A stretch of 64,000 nt of DNA from Actinomadura harenae (GTDB lineage: Bacteria; Actinomycetota; Actinomycetes; Streptosporangiales; Streptosporangiaceae), in NCBI RefSeq assembly GCF_003696215.1, contig NZ_RFFG01000049.1:1-64000 (forward strand), written 5' to 3'. The number at the start of each line of letters is the position of its first letter. Position 1 is the first letter of the stretch. The notes beneath the pieces were generated by a model. That model was not told where the DNA came from. It ran no database searches and was given only the letters and a program-made list of their open reading frames with translations. A program made the position numbers and the translations under genes. Shown piece after piece: positions 40,175 to 47,915 of this stretch.

Positions 40175-41389
40175 TCATGTCGAAACGCACACGCAAGCGT
40201 CGCACCCGGAAGCGGAGCAAGTCGAACAAGGGACGGCGTCCCTGCGCGCGCCACTGACGGCGCCGCGCACCAGGGGAACGCCCACGGCCAGGGCGGCCGC
40301 GGCGAGACCGGCGCTCAGCCACACGGGCGCGCGGTAGCCGAGGCCGCCGTCCACCGCCAGACCCCCGAGGACGGGACCGGCGGCCGCGCCCACGTTGAGC
40401 GCGGCCGTCGCGAACGCGCCCGCGAGGGTCGGCGCGTCCGCGGCCGCGTAGAGCGCGCGGGCGATCAGCGTCGAGCCGACGCCGAAGCCCAGCGCGCCCT
40501 GCGCGAACACCAGCGGGACGACCGCCGCCGGGACGTCCGCGAACGCCGCGAGCGCGGCCCATCCGGCGGCCAGCGCCACGCCGCCGCCCGCCAGGACCGT
40601 CCGGGGACGGGTGTCGGCGAGCCGCCCGGACGCCGCGACCCCGGCGGACGAGCCGAGCCCGAACACCGCCAGCAGCGCGGGGACCCAGGCGTCCCCGAAC
40701 CCCGCGACGCCCGTGACCAGCGGCGCGAGGTAGGTGAAGGCGCAGAACGTCGCGCCGTTGACCAGGGCGCCGACGCCGAGGACGAGCAGGACGCCCGGGC
40801 GGCGCAGCACGCGCAGCTCCGGCCGGACGCCCGTCCGCGGGGACGGCTCGTCCGGCACGGACGTCATGATCGCGACGAGCGCGGGTGCGGACACCAGGGC
40901 CACGGCCCAGAACGCCGCGCGCCATCCCCACAGGTGGCCGAGCAGCGCCCCGGCCGGGACGCCCGCGACGCAGGCGAGGGTGACGCCGCCGAGGAGCGTC
41001 GCGGTGGCGCGGCCCTTGGCGTCCGGGCGGACCATGGAGACCGCGGCCGCGACGGCGACCGCGAGGAACCCGGCGTTCGCGAGCGCGGCGACCACCCGGG
41101 TCACCAGCAGCACGGCGAAGCTGGAGGTCAGCGCCCCGGCCACGTGGACGGCGAGGAACGCGGACAGGAACAGCAGCAGCGCCCGGCGGCGCGGCCACCG
41201 GCGCGCGAGCACCGCCATCAGCGGCGCGCCGACGATCATCCCGGCGGCGAACGCCGAGGTCAGGGTCCCGGCGGTCCCGACCGGGACGCCGGTGTCGCGG
41301 GCGAGGTCCGGGAGCAGCCCGGACAGCATGAATTCGGAGGTCCCCTGCGCGAAAACGGCCAGCGCGAGGACGTAGAGGGCGAACGGCAC
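40175..41389 (-). CDS. MFS efflux transporter, Cmx/CmrA (chloramphenicol exporter) family
   Basis: This is a 404-residue 12-helix MFS permease. It opens with MPFALYVLALAVFAQGTSEF and continues MLSGLLPDLARD, the hallmark of the Cmx/CmrA drug-efflux group, followed by GMIVGAPLMAVLARRWPRRRAL (loop 2-3 motif A). The last ~27 residues (RRDAVPCSTCSASGCDACVCVST) are cysteine-rich and have no transporter-like character. They are simply the antisense reading of the bL37 gene, so the protein may have lost its natural stop. Drug specificity cannot be read from sequence. Confidence 0.85.
   Translation of the reverse strand: MPFALYVLALAVFAQGTSEFMLSGLLPDLARDTGVPVGTAGTLTSAFAAGMIVGAPLMAVLARRWPRRRALLLFLSAFLAVHVAGALTSSFAVLLVTRVVAALANAGFLAVAVAAAVSMVRPDAKGRATATLLGGVTLACVAGVPAGALLGHLWGWRAAFWAVALVSAPALVAIMTSVPDEPSPRTGVRPELRVLRRPGVLLVLGVGALVNGATFCAFTYLAPLVTGVAGFGDAWVPALLAVFGLGSSAGVAASGRLADTRPRTVLAGGGVALAAGWAALAAFADVPAAVVPLVFAQGALGFGVGSTLIARALYAAADAPTLAGAFATAALNVGAAAGPVLGGLAVDGGLGYRAPVWLSAGLAAAALAVGVPLVRGAVSGARRDAVPCSTCSASGCDACVCVST
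40177..40257 (+). CDS. Small basic protein, probable 50S ribosomal protein bL37
   Basis: This 26-codon gene starts at ATG 40177, with GGAGG about 12 nt upstream. The product begins MSKRTRKRRTRKRSKSN and continues KGRRPC. The pattern K-R-x-R-K-R-R-x-R-K...N-x-G-R-R-P is the signature of the tiny actinobacterial ribosomal protein bL37, which contacts 23S rRNA. The ending CARH is unusual compared with the PNA-type ends I recall. It lies directly after a terminator and is antisense to the 3' end of a transporter gene. The call rests on a very short sequence. Confidence 0.65.
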   Translation: MSKRTRKRRTRKRSKSNKGRRPCARH

Positions 41390-41696
41390 GACGACTCCGT
41401 CATGAAGGCATGAGAAACGGAAGCGGAGGGGCCGTGAGGACGGCCACCGCGAGGGAGCCCGCGCGAGAACGGCGTGCGCGTTCGCGGGAAGGCGAACAGG
41501 CCGCGCGTGACGGCGGGCGAGCGGAGCGCTCTACGCGATGGTCAGGACGCCGGCGGGGCGGTCATGGCGTTCGGCGGGTCGTCCATGGGGACGCGGCCGC
41601 GCCGGTCAGCGGAAGGACCGGGCCGGTCGGCGGGAGATGGCCACCGCGTGGGGTGGCCGGCGTCTGGACGCCTCGGGTGACGACACGCGCCCCACC
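41390..41696. other. Intergenic region upstream of the MFS gene
   Basis: About 307 nt lie between the MFS start and the aldo-keto reductase stop, holding the MFS promoter and the 3' end of the reductase unit. Frames open here on the plus strand have no ribosome site or recognisable product. I see no RNA or repeat. Confidence 0.5.
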
Positions 41697-42476
41697 CTAC
41701 GCCAGGCGCTCGAGCACCGTCATGTCGGTTTCGTCCAGCTCGAGGCGGACGGCCGCCATGTTCTGCTCCAGATGGGTGAGCGACGCGGTGCCGGGGATCT
41801 GCACGAGCGTGGGTGAGCGCCTCAGGCCCCAGGCGAGGGCGACCTGGTAGACGGTCGCGCCGTGCCGCAGGGCGACCTCCCGGAGGCCGCCGTCGGTGAA
41901 GCGCACGCGGCCGCCGCCGAGGGACGTGTGGGCGACGTAGGTCACGTTCGCCTCGGCGCACGCGTCCACCAGGGACGCGTCGCTCTGGTCGAGGACGCCG
42001 AACCGGTTCTGGACGGCGGCGACGGGCGCGACCGACCGGGCCTCGTCGAACTGCGCGCGCGTGACGTCCGAGACGCCGAGCCCCCGGACGAGGCCCTCGG
42101 CGCCGAGGGCCGCGAGCCGCGCGAACCGGTCGCCGAGGGGTTCGTCCGGGCGTCCCGCCTGGAGGTACACGAGGTCCAGGGCGTCCAGGCCGAGTTCGCC
42201 GAGGTTCTGTTCGACGGCGGCGCGGACGTCCTGCCCGGGGCCGACCTTCGTCGCGATCGTCAGGCCGTCCGGGTAGGGGCGCAGCGCGCGGCGCAGGATG
42301 TCGTTCGCCCGGCTCGTCCCGCGCGTGTAGAACGCGGCGGTGTCGATGTGTGTCACGCCGAGTTCGACGGCGCGCCGCGCCACCGCGACGGCCGTCGTGC
42401 GGTCCACCGGGATCCGTCCCGGCATTCCGGGCAGCCGCATGGCGCCGAGCCCCAGCCGCCGGATTCTGCCCCCCAT
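41697..42476 (-). CDS. Aldo/keto reductase
   Basis: This is a 259-residue NADPH-dependent aldo/keto reductase with a TIM barrel. The N-terminal LGLGAMRLPG, THIDTAAFYTRG with the active-site Asp and Tyr, and the C-terminal LVQIPGTASLTHLEQNMAA are typical. ATG 42476 has a GGGAAG about 9 nt upstream; an ATG at 42485 would be only 2 nt from it. The enzyme probably reduces a carbonyl compound with NADPH; the substrate is unknown. It stands alone. Confidence 0.88.
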   Translation of the reverse strand: MGGRIRRLGLGAMRLPGMPGRIPVDRTTAVAVARRAVELGVTHIDTAAFYTRGTSRANDILRRALRPYPDGLTIATKVGPGQDVRAAVEQNLGELGLDALDLVYLQAGRPDEPLGDRFARLAALGAEGLVRGLGVSDVTRAQFDEARSVAPVAAVQNRFGVLDQSDASLVDACAEANVTYVAHTSLGGGRVRFTDGGLREVALRHGATVYQVALAWGLRRSPTLVQIPGTASLTHLEQNMAAVRLELDETDMTVLERLA

Positions 42477-42560
42477 GGCAGACATCTTCCCAGCTCGCCG
42501 GGCCGCGCGCCGTTCCGTCCACCCGTTAGGGCATGGGTCGGGCGGCCGGGGGACCGCCCT

Positions 42561-43226
42561 CTACCCGATCGTCGCGGCGGCGCGGTCGATGTCCTCGGTG
42601 CGGTACAGGTGCTCGGGGATCTCCGCGAGCCGGGACGGGTGGACCTGGTCGCCGAGGCCGTAGAACTTCTGGAAGCTCATGATGAGGGGACGCCAGCGGT
42701 CCGGGTCGATGCGGTTCTCGTGGCCGTCCATGGTGATGGACGGGTGGACGTGGACGCGCCGCACGCGGACCTCGAAGACGGTGCCCCAGCCGCCCAGGTC
42801 CTCGGCGAGCGGGCGGGCCTTCTCGACGACGGCCTCCATGGTGACGGGGCACTCGGCCACGCGCGGCGGCCGGACGGTCTCGGAGGCGACGGGCGTCAGA
42901 CCCGAGACGCCGAACTTGTCCCGGACGTGCCGGTAGCCGCGTTCGGCCTTGCCGGGCGAGACGGGGTCGGAGCCGGTCGTCTTGGCAAGCCGGTCCACGG
43001 CGCCGGCCTGCGCCGTGGAGGGCAGGTTGATCGTGCACTCACCGGTCGCGAGCATGTTCCGGGTCGTCTTGGACGCGGTGCCCATGCCGAGGACGCAGCG
43101 CCATCCGAGCCAGAAGGCCGAGGACATCGGCGCCAGGTTGGGGTGACCGTCGTCGTCGGCGGTGCCCAGCAGGACCACAGGGGTTCCCAGGTAGAGGATG
43201 GACGGTTCGATGCCGATGTGCTCCAT
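42561..43226 (-). CDS. Flavin reductase-like (FMN split-barrel) protein
   Basis: This is a 221-residue protein with the FMN-binding split-barrel fold. Typical segments are LYLGTPVVLLGTADDDGHPNLAPMSSAF, LGMGTASKTTRNMLATGECTINL and the C-terminal RWRPLIMSFQKFYGLGDQV. The family includes flavin reductases and flavoprotein oxygenase components. ATG 43226 gives the family-like N-terminus. The longer in-frame start at 43481 would run through the TetR gene and is rejected. It is divergent from the TetR regulator (118-nt shared promoter), which may control it. Confidence 0.85.
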   Translation of the reverse strand: MEHIGIEPSILYLGTPVVLLGTADDDGHPNLAPMSSAFWLGWRCVLGMGTASKTTRNMLATGECTINLPSTAQAGAVDRLAKTTGSDPVSPGKAERGYRHVRDKFGVSGLTPVASETVRPPRVAECPVTMEAVVEKARPLAEDLGGWGTVFEVRVRRVHVHPSITMDGHENRIDPDRWRPLIMSFQKFYGLGDQVHPSRLAEIPEHLYRTEDIDRAAATIG

Positions 43227-43344
43227 CCGCCCAGGATCGCGCCGGGTCCGGCCCGTCGCTGGCGGTAATCCGACGTCACGTTCCCGCTTCGGAGCAGTGC
43301 TCTCGAAATTGTCTGCTGATCTTTTCCGTGGCACACTCGACCGC

Positions 43345-44040
43345 ATGAACGCGAGCCGCACCGCAAGGGAACGGGCCAGGGCCGAGCTCACCCGGGAGAT
43401 CAAGGAGGAGGCGCGGCGGCAGCTGGCCGCGTCCGGCGCGCAGGGGCTGTCGCTGCGCGCGGTCTCGCGCGAGCTGGGCATGGTGTCGTCCGCGCTGTAC
43501 CGCTACTTCCCGAGCCGGGACGAGCTGCTCACCGCGCTCATCGTGGACGCCTACGACACCGTCGGCGAACGCGGCGAGAAGGCCGACCGCGACGCCGCAG
43601 GGGACGGGTTCCGCGCGCGCTGGCGGGCCGTCTGCCACGCCCTGCGGAACTGGGCGGCCGAGCATCCGCACGAGTACGCGCTGATCTTCGGGTCGCCGGT
43701 GCCCGGCTACGCCGCCCCCGAGGACACCATCGCCCCCGCGGCGCGCTTCCCGCAGGTCCTCATCGGCATCGCGCAGGACGCGGCGGCCGCCGGACGGCTC
43801 GACGCCACGGGCCCGGCCCCGGAGGGACGGCTCGCCGGGCAGCTCGCCGCGATCATCGAGTCCGGCGCGCCGGACGTCACGTCCACCGCGATGGCCCGGC
43901 TCGCCGCGTCCTGGTCGCAGCTCACCGGGATGATCGGCTTCGAGCTGTTCGGCCAGTTCGCCAACACCCTCGACCCGGCCGACGAGTTCTTCGCCTACGC
44001 CGTCGACCGCATGGCCGACGACCTCGGCCTCCCCGCCTAA
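43345..44040 (+). CDS. TetR-family transcriptional regulator
   Basis: This is a 231-residue repressor-type protein. The N-terminal helix-turn-helix is clear: GAQGLSLRAVSRELGMVSSALYRYFPSRDELLTALI. The C-terminal ligand domain (TetR_C WHG-like, with FGSPVPGYAAPEDTI) is of the size seen in this group. ATG 43345 lies close after a CACACT-type -10, so a leaderless start is possible. The gene is divergent to the flavin-reductase-like gene and overlaps the convergent acetyltransferase stop by 4 nt. The ligand is unknown. Confidence 0.9.
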   Translation: MNASRTARERARAELTREIKEEARRQLAASGAQGLSLRAVSRELGMVSSALYRYFPSRDELLTALIVDAYDTVGERGEKADRDAAGDGFRARWRAVCHALRNWAAEHPHEYALIFGSPVPGYAAPEDTIAPAARFPQVLIGIAQDAAAAGRLDATGPAPEGRLAGQLAAIIESGAPDVTSTAMARLAASWSQLTGMIGFELFGQFANTLDPADEFFAYAVDRMADDLGLPA

Positions 44041-44561
44041 GACGGCCCGGACGGCTTGCCGGTGTCGATGCGGTAGCGGTGGTCCAGGTTCGGCGGGCCG
44101 AGCCTGGACGTGCGGGACGTGCCGTCCGGGGCCATGCCGTGGCGTTCGTAGAAGGAACGGGCGCGGGTGTTCACGTCGAGCACCCACAGCACCATCGCGG
44201 GGACGCGCGCCGGGAGCTCCTCGAGCGTCCGGCGCATCAGGGCCGTCCCGATCCCGCGCCGCCAGCTCGCCGGGCCGAGGTACATCATGTACAGCTCCCA
44301 GGCGTGCTCGGGCCCCAGGTCGTCGTCGCGCGGCGGGCCGGAGCAGGCGAACCCGGCGACCTCGCCGTCCACGTCCGCGACGAGGACGGTGAGCCCGGAG
44401 CCGGGCGCGGTGCGCTCGCGCCACCTGCCGTGCCACGCGGTCCAGTGGAGGGCGTCGAGCTCGGCGTCCGGGATCACGCCGCGGAACGCCGTCCGCCAGG
44501 CGTCCACGTGCACCTTCGCGATGGCCTCGGCGTCCCCGGGGGTGGCGTGCCGCACGTTCAT
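44037..44561 (-). CDS. GNAT-family N-acetyltransferase
   Basis: This is a 174-residue acetyl-CoA-dependent acyltransferase. The acetyl-CoA-binding loop appears as SWRRGIGTALMRRTLEEL (motif A), preceded by ELYMMYLGPA and followed by LWVLDVNTRARSFYERHGM. The start is ATG 44561. It ends 4 nt inside the convergent TetR gene. The substrate is unknown. Confidence 0.9.
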   Translation of the reverse strand: MNVRHATPGDAEAIAKVHVDAWRTAFRGVIPDAELDALHWTAWHGRWRERTAPGSGLTVLVADVDGEVAGFACSGPPRDDDLGPEHAWELYMMYLGPASWRRGIGTALMRRTLEELPARVPAMVLWVLDVNTRARSFYERHGMAPDGTSRTSRLGPPNLDHRYRIDTGKPSGPS

Positions 44562-44648
44562 AGGATGATCATGCCCGATCCGGTCCGCCGGGGGCAGGGG
44601 GCGGGGGACGCCTTGGGGAAGGTGCGGGGGACGCCCCCGGGGGCAGGG

Positions 44649-45281
44649 TCAGCGGACGCCGCGGGGGCGGAACTGGACGCTGACGCGCGGGCCGAGCGGA
44701 CGCGCCGACTTCGGGACGGCGTGCTCCCACGTCCGCTGGCAGCTGCCGCCCATGACGATCAGGTCGCCGTGCCCGAGGTCGTGCCGGAGCGTCGGGCCGC
44801 CCCCGCCCGCCGGGCGCAGGAGCAGCGGACGCGGCGTGCCGAGCGACACGATCGCGACCATCGTGTCCTCGGTGCGGCCGCGCCCGATGCGGTCGCCGTG
44901 CCAGGCGACGCTGTCGTGCTCGTCCCGGTACAGGCACAGGCCCGCCGTCCGGAACGGCTCGCCGAGCTCCTCGCGGTAGTGCGCGCTGAGCAGGTCGCGC
45001 GCCTCGGAGAGGGCGGGGTCGGGCAGCGGGTCGGTCTCGCCGTAGTGGGCGAGCAGGCGCGGCACGTCCACGACGCGCTCGTACATGCGCCGTTGCTCGG
45101 CCCGCCACGGGACGTCCGCCATCAGCCGCCCGAACAGCGCGTCCGCGCCCGCGAGCCAGCCGGGGCGCAGGTCGATCCACGCGCCATGGGCGAGCGTCGT
45201 CCGCCGCACGCGGGACCCGAGTTCGCGCGGCCCGGCCTCGGTCCCGACGTCCAGCAGCGACCCCTGGAAGACACTGTTCAT
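44649..45281 (-). CDS. AlkB-type 2-oxoglutarate/Fe(II) dioxygenase under SOS control
   Basis: This is a 210-residue protein of the AlkB family, which removes alkyl groups from DNA or RNA bases by oxidation. The iron ligands are visible as WHGD (His, Asp) and the later EHAVPKS (His), followed by SVQFRPRG, whose arginine binds 2-oxoglutarate. The AHGAWIDLRPGWL start region and GDLIVMGGSCQRTWEH are also family-like. ATG 45281 has no good ribosome site but a TAGGAT -10 ends 6 nt before it, suggesting leaderless mRNA. A LexA/SOS box lies immediately upstream, fitting a damage-repair role. Confidence 0.88.
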   Translation of the reverse strand: MNSVFQGSLLDVGTEAGPRELGSRVRRTTLAHGAWIDLRPGWLAGADALFGRLMADVPWRAEQRRMYERVVDVPRLLAHYGETDPLPDPALSEARDLLSAHYREELGEPFRTAGLCLYRDEHDSVAWHGDRIGRGRTEDTMVAIVSLGTPRPLLLRPAGGGGPTLRHDLGHGDLIVMGGSCQRTWEHAVPKSARPLGPRVSVQFRPRGVR

Positions 45282-45287
45282 ACCCGC

Positions 45288-45293
45288 ATCCTA
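45288..45293 (-). promoter_or_regulatory. -10 element (TAGGAT) for leaderless alkB-like transcript
   Basis: On the minus strand TAGGAT ends 6 nt before the ATG at 45281. It abuts the SOS box, so LexA binding would block the promoter. Confidence 0.45.
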
Positions 45294-45310
45294 TCGAACT
45301 CATGTTCGAT
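45293..45310. promoter_or_regulatory. SOS (LexA) box upstream of the AlkB-like gene
   Basis: ATCGAAC-TCAT-GTTCGAT is a perfect 7-bp inverted repeat with a 4-nt spacer. It contains TCGAAC-N4-GTTCGA, the actinobacterial LexA consensus. It starts 12 nt upstream of the alkB-like start codon and 54 nt from the divergent acetyltransferase gene. Confidence 0.85.
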
Positions 45311-45363
45311 CATCGCGGGAAAGGGGGGTGCGGGCGGCCCGCGCACCGCCCGATCATGGGGGC

Positions 45364-46248
45364 ATGGACTCGGTACGGATCAGGCCCATGACCCCCGACG
45401 ACCTGCCCGCCGCCCGGCGCGTGTCCTTCGCCGCGTTCCTCGTGGGCGACGGCCTGCCCCGGCGGGTGGGAGAACCCGAACCCGAACCGCCGGACGAGGA
45501 CGGCGTCCGGCGCTGGATCGCCAAGATGGGCCACCTGCTCGCCGCCGATCCCGCCGGATGCCTGGTCGCCGAGGAGGACGGCGAGATGGCCGGATGCGCG
45601 ATCTCCCAGAACCGGGGCGGCCTCTGGTACCTGTCGGTCTTCGCCGTCCGCCCGGGACTCCAGGGGAGGGGCGTCGGGAAGCGGCTCATGGACGCGGTGC
45701 TCGCCCACGCGGACGGCCGCCCCGGCATGCTCTCGGCGACCGCGCATCCGGGCGCGACCCGCCGCTACCGCCTCGCGGGCTTCACGCTGCACCCGATGAT
45801 GCGCATGGTCGGACGCGTCGACCGCTCCCGCCTCCCCGCGATCGACGGCCTCCGTGACGGCCGCCCCGGCGACCTGGCCTGGATGGACGAGCTGGACGAG
45901 CGCCTGCGCGGCGCGGGCCACGGCCCCGACCACGTCCACCTGCGGGAGAACGCGCCCCTGATCGTCTCGGACGACCCCGGGCGGCGGCCCGGCTACGTCT
46001 ACCTCGACGAGGTCTGGGACCGTCCGATGCTCCTGGCCGCCGGGGACCCCGAGACGGCCGGGAGACTGCTGTGGGAGGCGCTCGCGCGGACGAAGGGCGA
46101 GACGATCGTCAACCGCATCACCGTCGCGAACCACTGGGCGGTGGACGTCGGCCTCGCCGCGCGCCTCGACATCCGCCAGCAGGGCTACCTCGTCCTGCGC
46201 GGGATGTCCGACCCCGCGCCGTACCTGGCCGAGACCCACTTCCTCTAA
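45364..46248 (+). CDS. Two-domain GNAT-family acetyltransferase
   Basis: This is a 294-residue protein with two GNAT-like halves. The N-terminal half (about 5-135) has a complete acetyl-CoA loop (RPGLQGRGVGKRLMDAVL) and LSVFAVRPG. The C-terminal half (about 150-294) looks degenerate but keeps a similar layout (PLIVSDDPGRRPGYVYLDE, GDPETAGRLLWEAL). The arrangement resembles Eis-like or ecotin-type double GNATs. The ATG at 45364 shares an upstream region with the SOS-box promoter. The stop TAA is inside a 34-bp repeat. The substrate is unknown. Confidence 0.85.
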   Translation: MDSVRIRPMTPDDLPAARRVSFAAFLVGDGLPRRVGEPEPEPPDEDGVRRWIAKMGHLLAADPAGCLVAEEDGEMAGCAISQNRGGLWYLSVFAVRPGLQGRGVGKRLMDAVLAHADGRPGMLSATAHPGATRRYRLAGFTLHPMMRMVGRVDRSRLPAIDGLRDGRPGDLAWMDELDERLRGAGHGPDHVHLRENAPLIVSDDPGRRPGYVYLDEVWDRPMLLAAGDPETAGRLLWEALARTKGETIVNRITVANHWAVDVGLAARLDIRQQGYLVLRGMSDPAPYLAETHFL

Positions 46249-46321
46249 CCGCGCACCGCCTTTGGACGCGCACCGCCTCTAACCGCGCACTGCCTTTGGA
46301 CGCGCACTGCCTCTAACCGCG
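46242..46321. repeat. 34-bp tandem repeat (2.3 copies) spanning two convergent stop codons
   Basis: The 34-nt unit begins CCTCTAACCGCGCACCG. Copy 1 is 46242-46275, copy 2 is 46276-46309 with two changes, and a third copy breaks off after about 12 nt. The repeat contains the stop codon of the plus-strand GNAT gene (TAA at 46246-46248) and of the minus-strand MerR gene (CTA at 46313-46315). It probably arose by slippage at the gene junction. Confidence 0.85.
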
Positions 46322-46705
46322 TGCGTCGCCCGTGCCCGTCAGGCGGGCGGCCAGGCGGACGCGGAGATCGGTGAGCCGCGCGATCTCCGCGTCCAGCGCC
46401 GCGAGCCGCGCACTCGCGATCCCGCCACCGGCCGGATCACGGCCCGCCGCTGCGCCGTCCGTGCAGGAGGCGGCGCGGCCGTCGACCAGGCCGTCGAGCC
46501 GGTCCGCGACGCGGGCCAGGTCCTCGACGGTCAGGCCGACGGACAACAGATCCCGGACGATCCGGACGCGCCGGACGTCGCGCGGGCCGTACTCCCGTTG
46601 CCCGGACGCCGTGCGGACCGGCGGCGGCAGCAGGCCGCGCTCCTCGTAGAAGCGCAGGGCGCGTGGTGTCGTGCCCGCCGCCGCTGCCGCGTCCCCGATC
46701 CGCAT
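46313..46705 (-). CDS. MerR-family transcriptional regulator
   Basis: This is a 130-residue regulator with an N-terminal MerR DNA-binding domain (MRIGDAAAAAGTTPRALRFYEERGLLPPPVRTASGQREYG shows the pattern in short pieces: AAAAAGTTPRALRFYE, GLLPPPVR, GQREYG) and a helical C-terminal dimerisation segment. There is a single cysteine (Cys in ASCTDGAAAG), so a metal-sensing role is not indicated. ATG 46705 is 11 nt after the oxidoreductase stop, so the two are co-transcribed. The MerR-type promoter upstream of the oxidoreductase is its likely target. Confidence 0.88.
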   Translation of the reverse strand: MRIGDAAAAAGTTPRALRFYEERGLLPPPVRTASGQREYGPRDVRRVRIVRDLLSVGLTVEDLARVADRLDGLVDGRAASCTDGAAAGRDPAGGGIASARLAALDAEIARLTDLRVRLAARLTGTGDARG

Positions 46706-46716
46706 GGGCCCACCTC

Positions 46717-47709
46717 TCAGACCTCCACGACCACCGAGCCCAGGTGCCCGCCGGCCATCAGTTCCTCCAACGCGCGAGGCGCGCTCTCGATGCCCCGGAA
46801 CCGCGTGTGCGGGAAGGTGATCTCGCCCGCACGCAGCCAGGCCCCGAAGCGGCGCGTCCACTCGGCGCCCGACTCCAGGTCCACCGGGAGGACGCCGCGC
46901 ACCGACGTCCGCTTGCGGATCAGTTCGAAGAGGTCGAACTCGACGGTCGCGGACGCGGCGGAGCCCTCCGGCGCGAGCTGCGCGGCGAGCGTCCCGACGA
47001 GCGCGATCCGGGCGTCCTCGCCGGTCACGCGGAGCGCTGCGCGGAGCTGGTCGCCGCCGACGTTGTCGACGACGACGTCGATGCCGTCCGGCGCGGCCTT
47101 GCGGAGGCCCTCGGCCGTCGACGCGTCCTCGCGGGACAGGACCGCGTCGTAGCCGAACTCCGAGACCAGGCGCGCGGCCTTCGCCGGGGAGCCGCTCGTG
47201 CCGACGACGCGTCCGGCGCCGAGCAGCCGCGCGATCTGCCCGGCCAGCGATCCGACGCCGCCCGCCGCGCCCGTGACCAGCACGGTCTCGCCCGGACGGA
47301 CCGGCGCCTCGCGCGTCAGCGCCGAGTACGCCGCCACGCCGGGCGCTAGGTGGGCGGCCGGGTCGGGCAGCTTGCCGTCCAGCCGCACATACTGCCCCTC
47401 GGGCAGCAGCGCGTACTCGCGCCAGCCGAGCCAGTGCGACACCAGGTCCCCCGGCCGGACGGACGCGTCGTCCGGCGCGGACACGACCTCGCCCACGGCC
47501 GCGCCGACCAGGGTGTCGCCGGGCCGCAGCCGGGGCAGCGGCGTCTCGGTGTCGCCCGCGCCAACGAGAATGCGCAGACCGGGAAAGACGTGGAACACCA
47601 GATTCCGGACGAGCACGCCGTCGCCGTCCGGGACGGGCGTCTCGACGATCTCGAAGTCGGACGGCCGGGGCAGCCCGGCGGTCTGGGAGACAAGGCGGAT
47701 CTCACGCAT
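46717..47709 (-). CDS. Zinc-independent MDR-family NADP-dependent oxidoreductase
   Basis: This is a 330-residue medium-chain dehydrogenase/reductase. It has the NADP-binding motif VTGAAGGVGSLAGQIARLLGAG (given here as AAGGVGS), VDNVGGDQL and FPHTRFRGIESAPRALEELM. There are no zinc-binding cysteines, so it belongs to the leukotriene B4 12-hydroxydehydrogenase/CurA-like group that reduces double bonds of enones. ATG 47709 has GAGGAG 8 nt upstream; a GTG at 47712 is also possible. It is the first gene of an operon with merR. Confidence 0.9.
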   Translation of the reverse strand: MREIRLVSQTAGLPRPSDFEIVETPVPDGDGVLVRNLVFHVFPGLRILVGAGDTETPLPRLRPGDTLVGAAVGEVVSAPDDASVRPGDLVSHWLGWREYALLPEGQYVRLDGKLPDPAAHLAPGVAAYSALTREAPVRPGETVLVTGAAGGVGSLAGQIARLLGAGRVVGTSGSPAKAARLVSEFGYDAVLSREDASTAEGLRKAAPDGIDVVVDNVGGDQLRAALRVTGEDARIALVGTLAAQLAPEGSAASATVEFDLFELIRKRTSVRGVLPVDLESGAEWTRRFGAWLRAGEITFPHTRFRGIESAPRALEELMAGGHLGSVVVEV

Positions 47710-47744
47710 CACGAGTACTCCTCGAAGGGTTCGGGAACCGGGCG

Positions 47745-47776
47745 ACGCTAACCCCTGACGTGCGCGTCAGAGGCAA
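47745..47776 (-). promoter_or_regulatory. MerR-type promoter with 20-bp spacer and operator palindrome
   Basis: On the minus strand a TTGCCT -35 and a TAGCGT -10 are separated by 20 nt, longer than the normal 17. The spacer holds CTGACG-N4-CGTCAG. A stretched spacer with a centred palindrome is the mark of MerR-activated promoters. It lies about 36 nt upstream of the MDR gene. Confidence 0.65.
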
Positions 47777-47777
47777 G

Positions 47778-47818
47778 TCGTTAGGGGTGCGTTAAGCGCT
47801 CGCGGGGGCGCGCTAAGG
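47778..47818 (+). promoter_or_regulatory. Direct repeats (TCGTTAGG, GCGTTAAG, GCGCTAAG) upstream of the kdp run
   Basis: Three related words start at 47778, 47789 and 47810, spaced by 11 and 21 bp, that is one and two helical turns. The same word GCGTTAAG occurs at 57014-57021 upstream of the KimA-like gene. They are candidates for a KdpE or other OmpR-type binding site. Confidence 0.4.
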
Positions 47819-47915
47819 ACGCGTCAATGCGCATCAAACAGGGACGTACCAGGCGCTTTACTCCACGTGTGCCCCCGAAGAGAGGGGGCTCCCGGACACA
47901 CCGAGGAGGACAGCG

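Noticed and set aside
41410..41850. 146-codon plus-strand frame upstream of the MFS gene
   Set aside because: No ribosome site or family; overlaps the aldo-keto reductase gene on the other strand and has low-complexity Arg/Gly composition.
42561..43481. Longer start for the flavin-reductase-like gene at 43481
   Set aside because: It would place ~85 residues antisense to the TetR gene and lacks family similarity; ATG 43226 gives the normal N-terminus.
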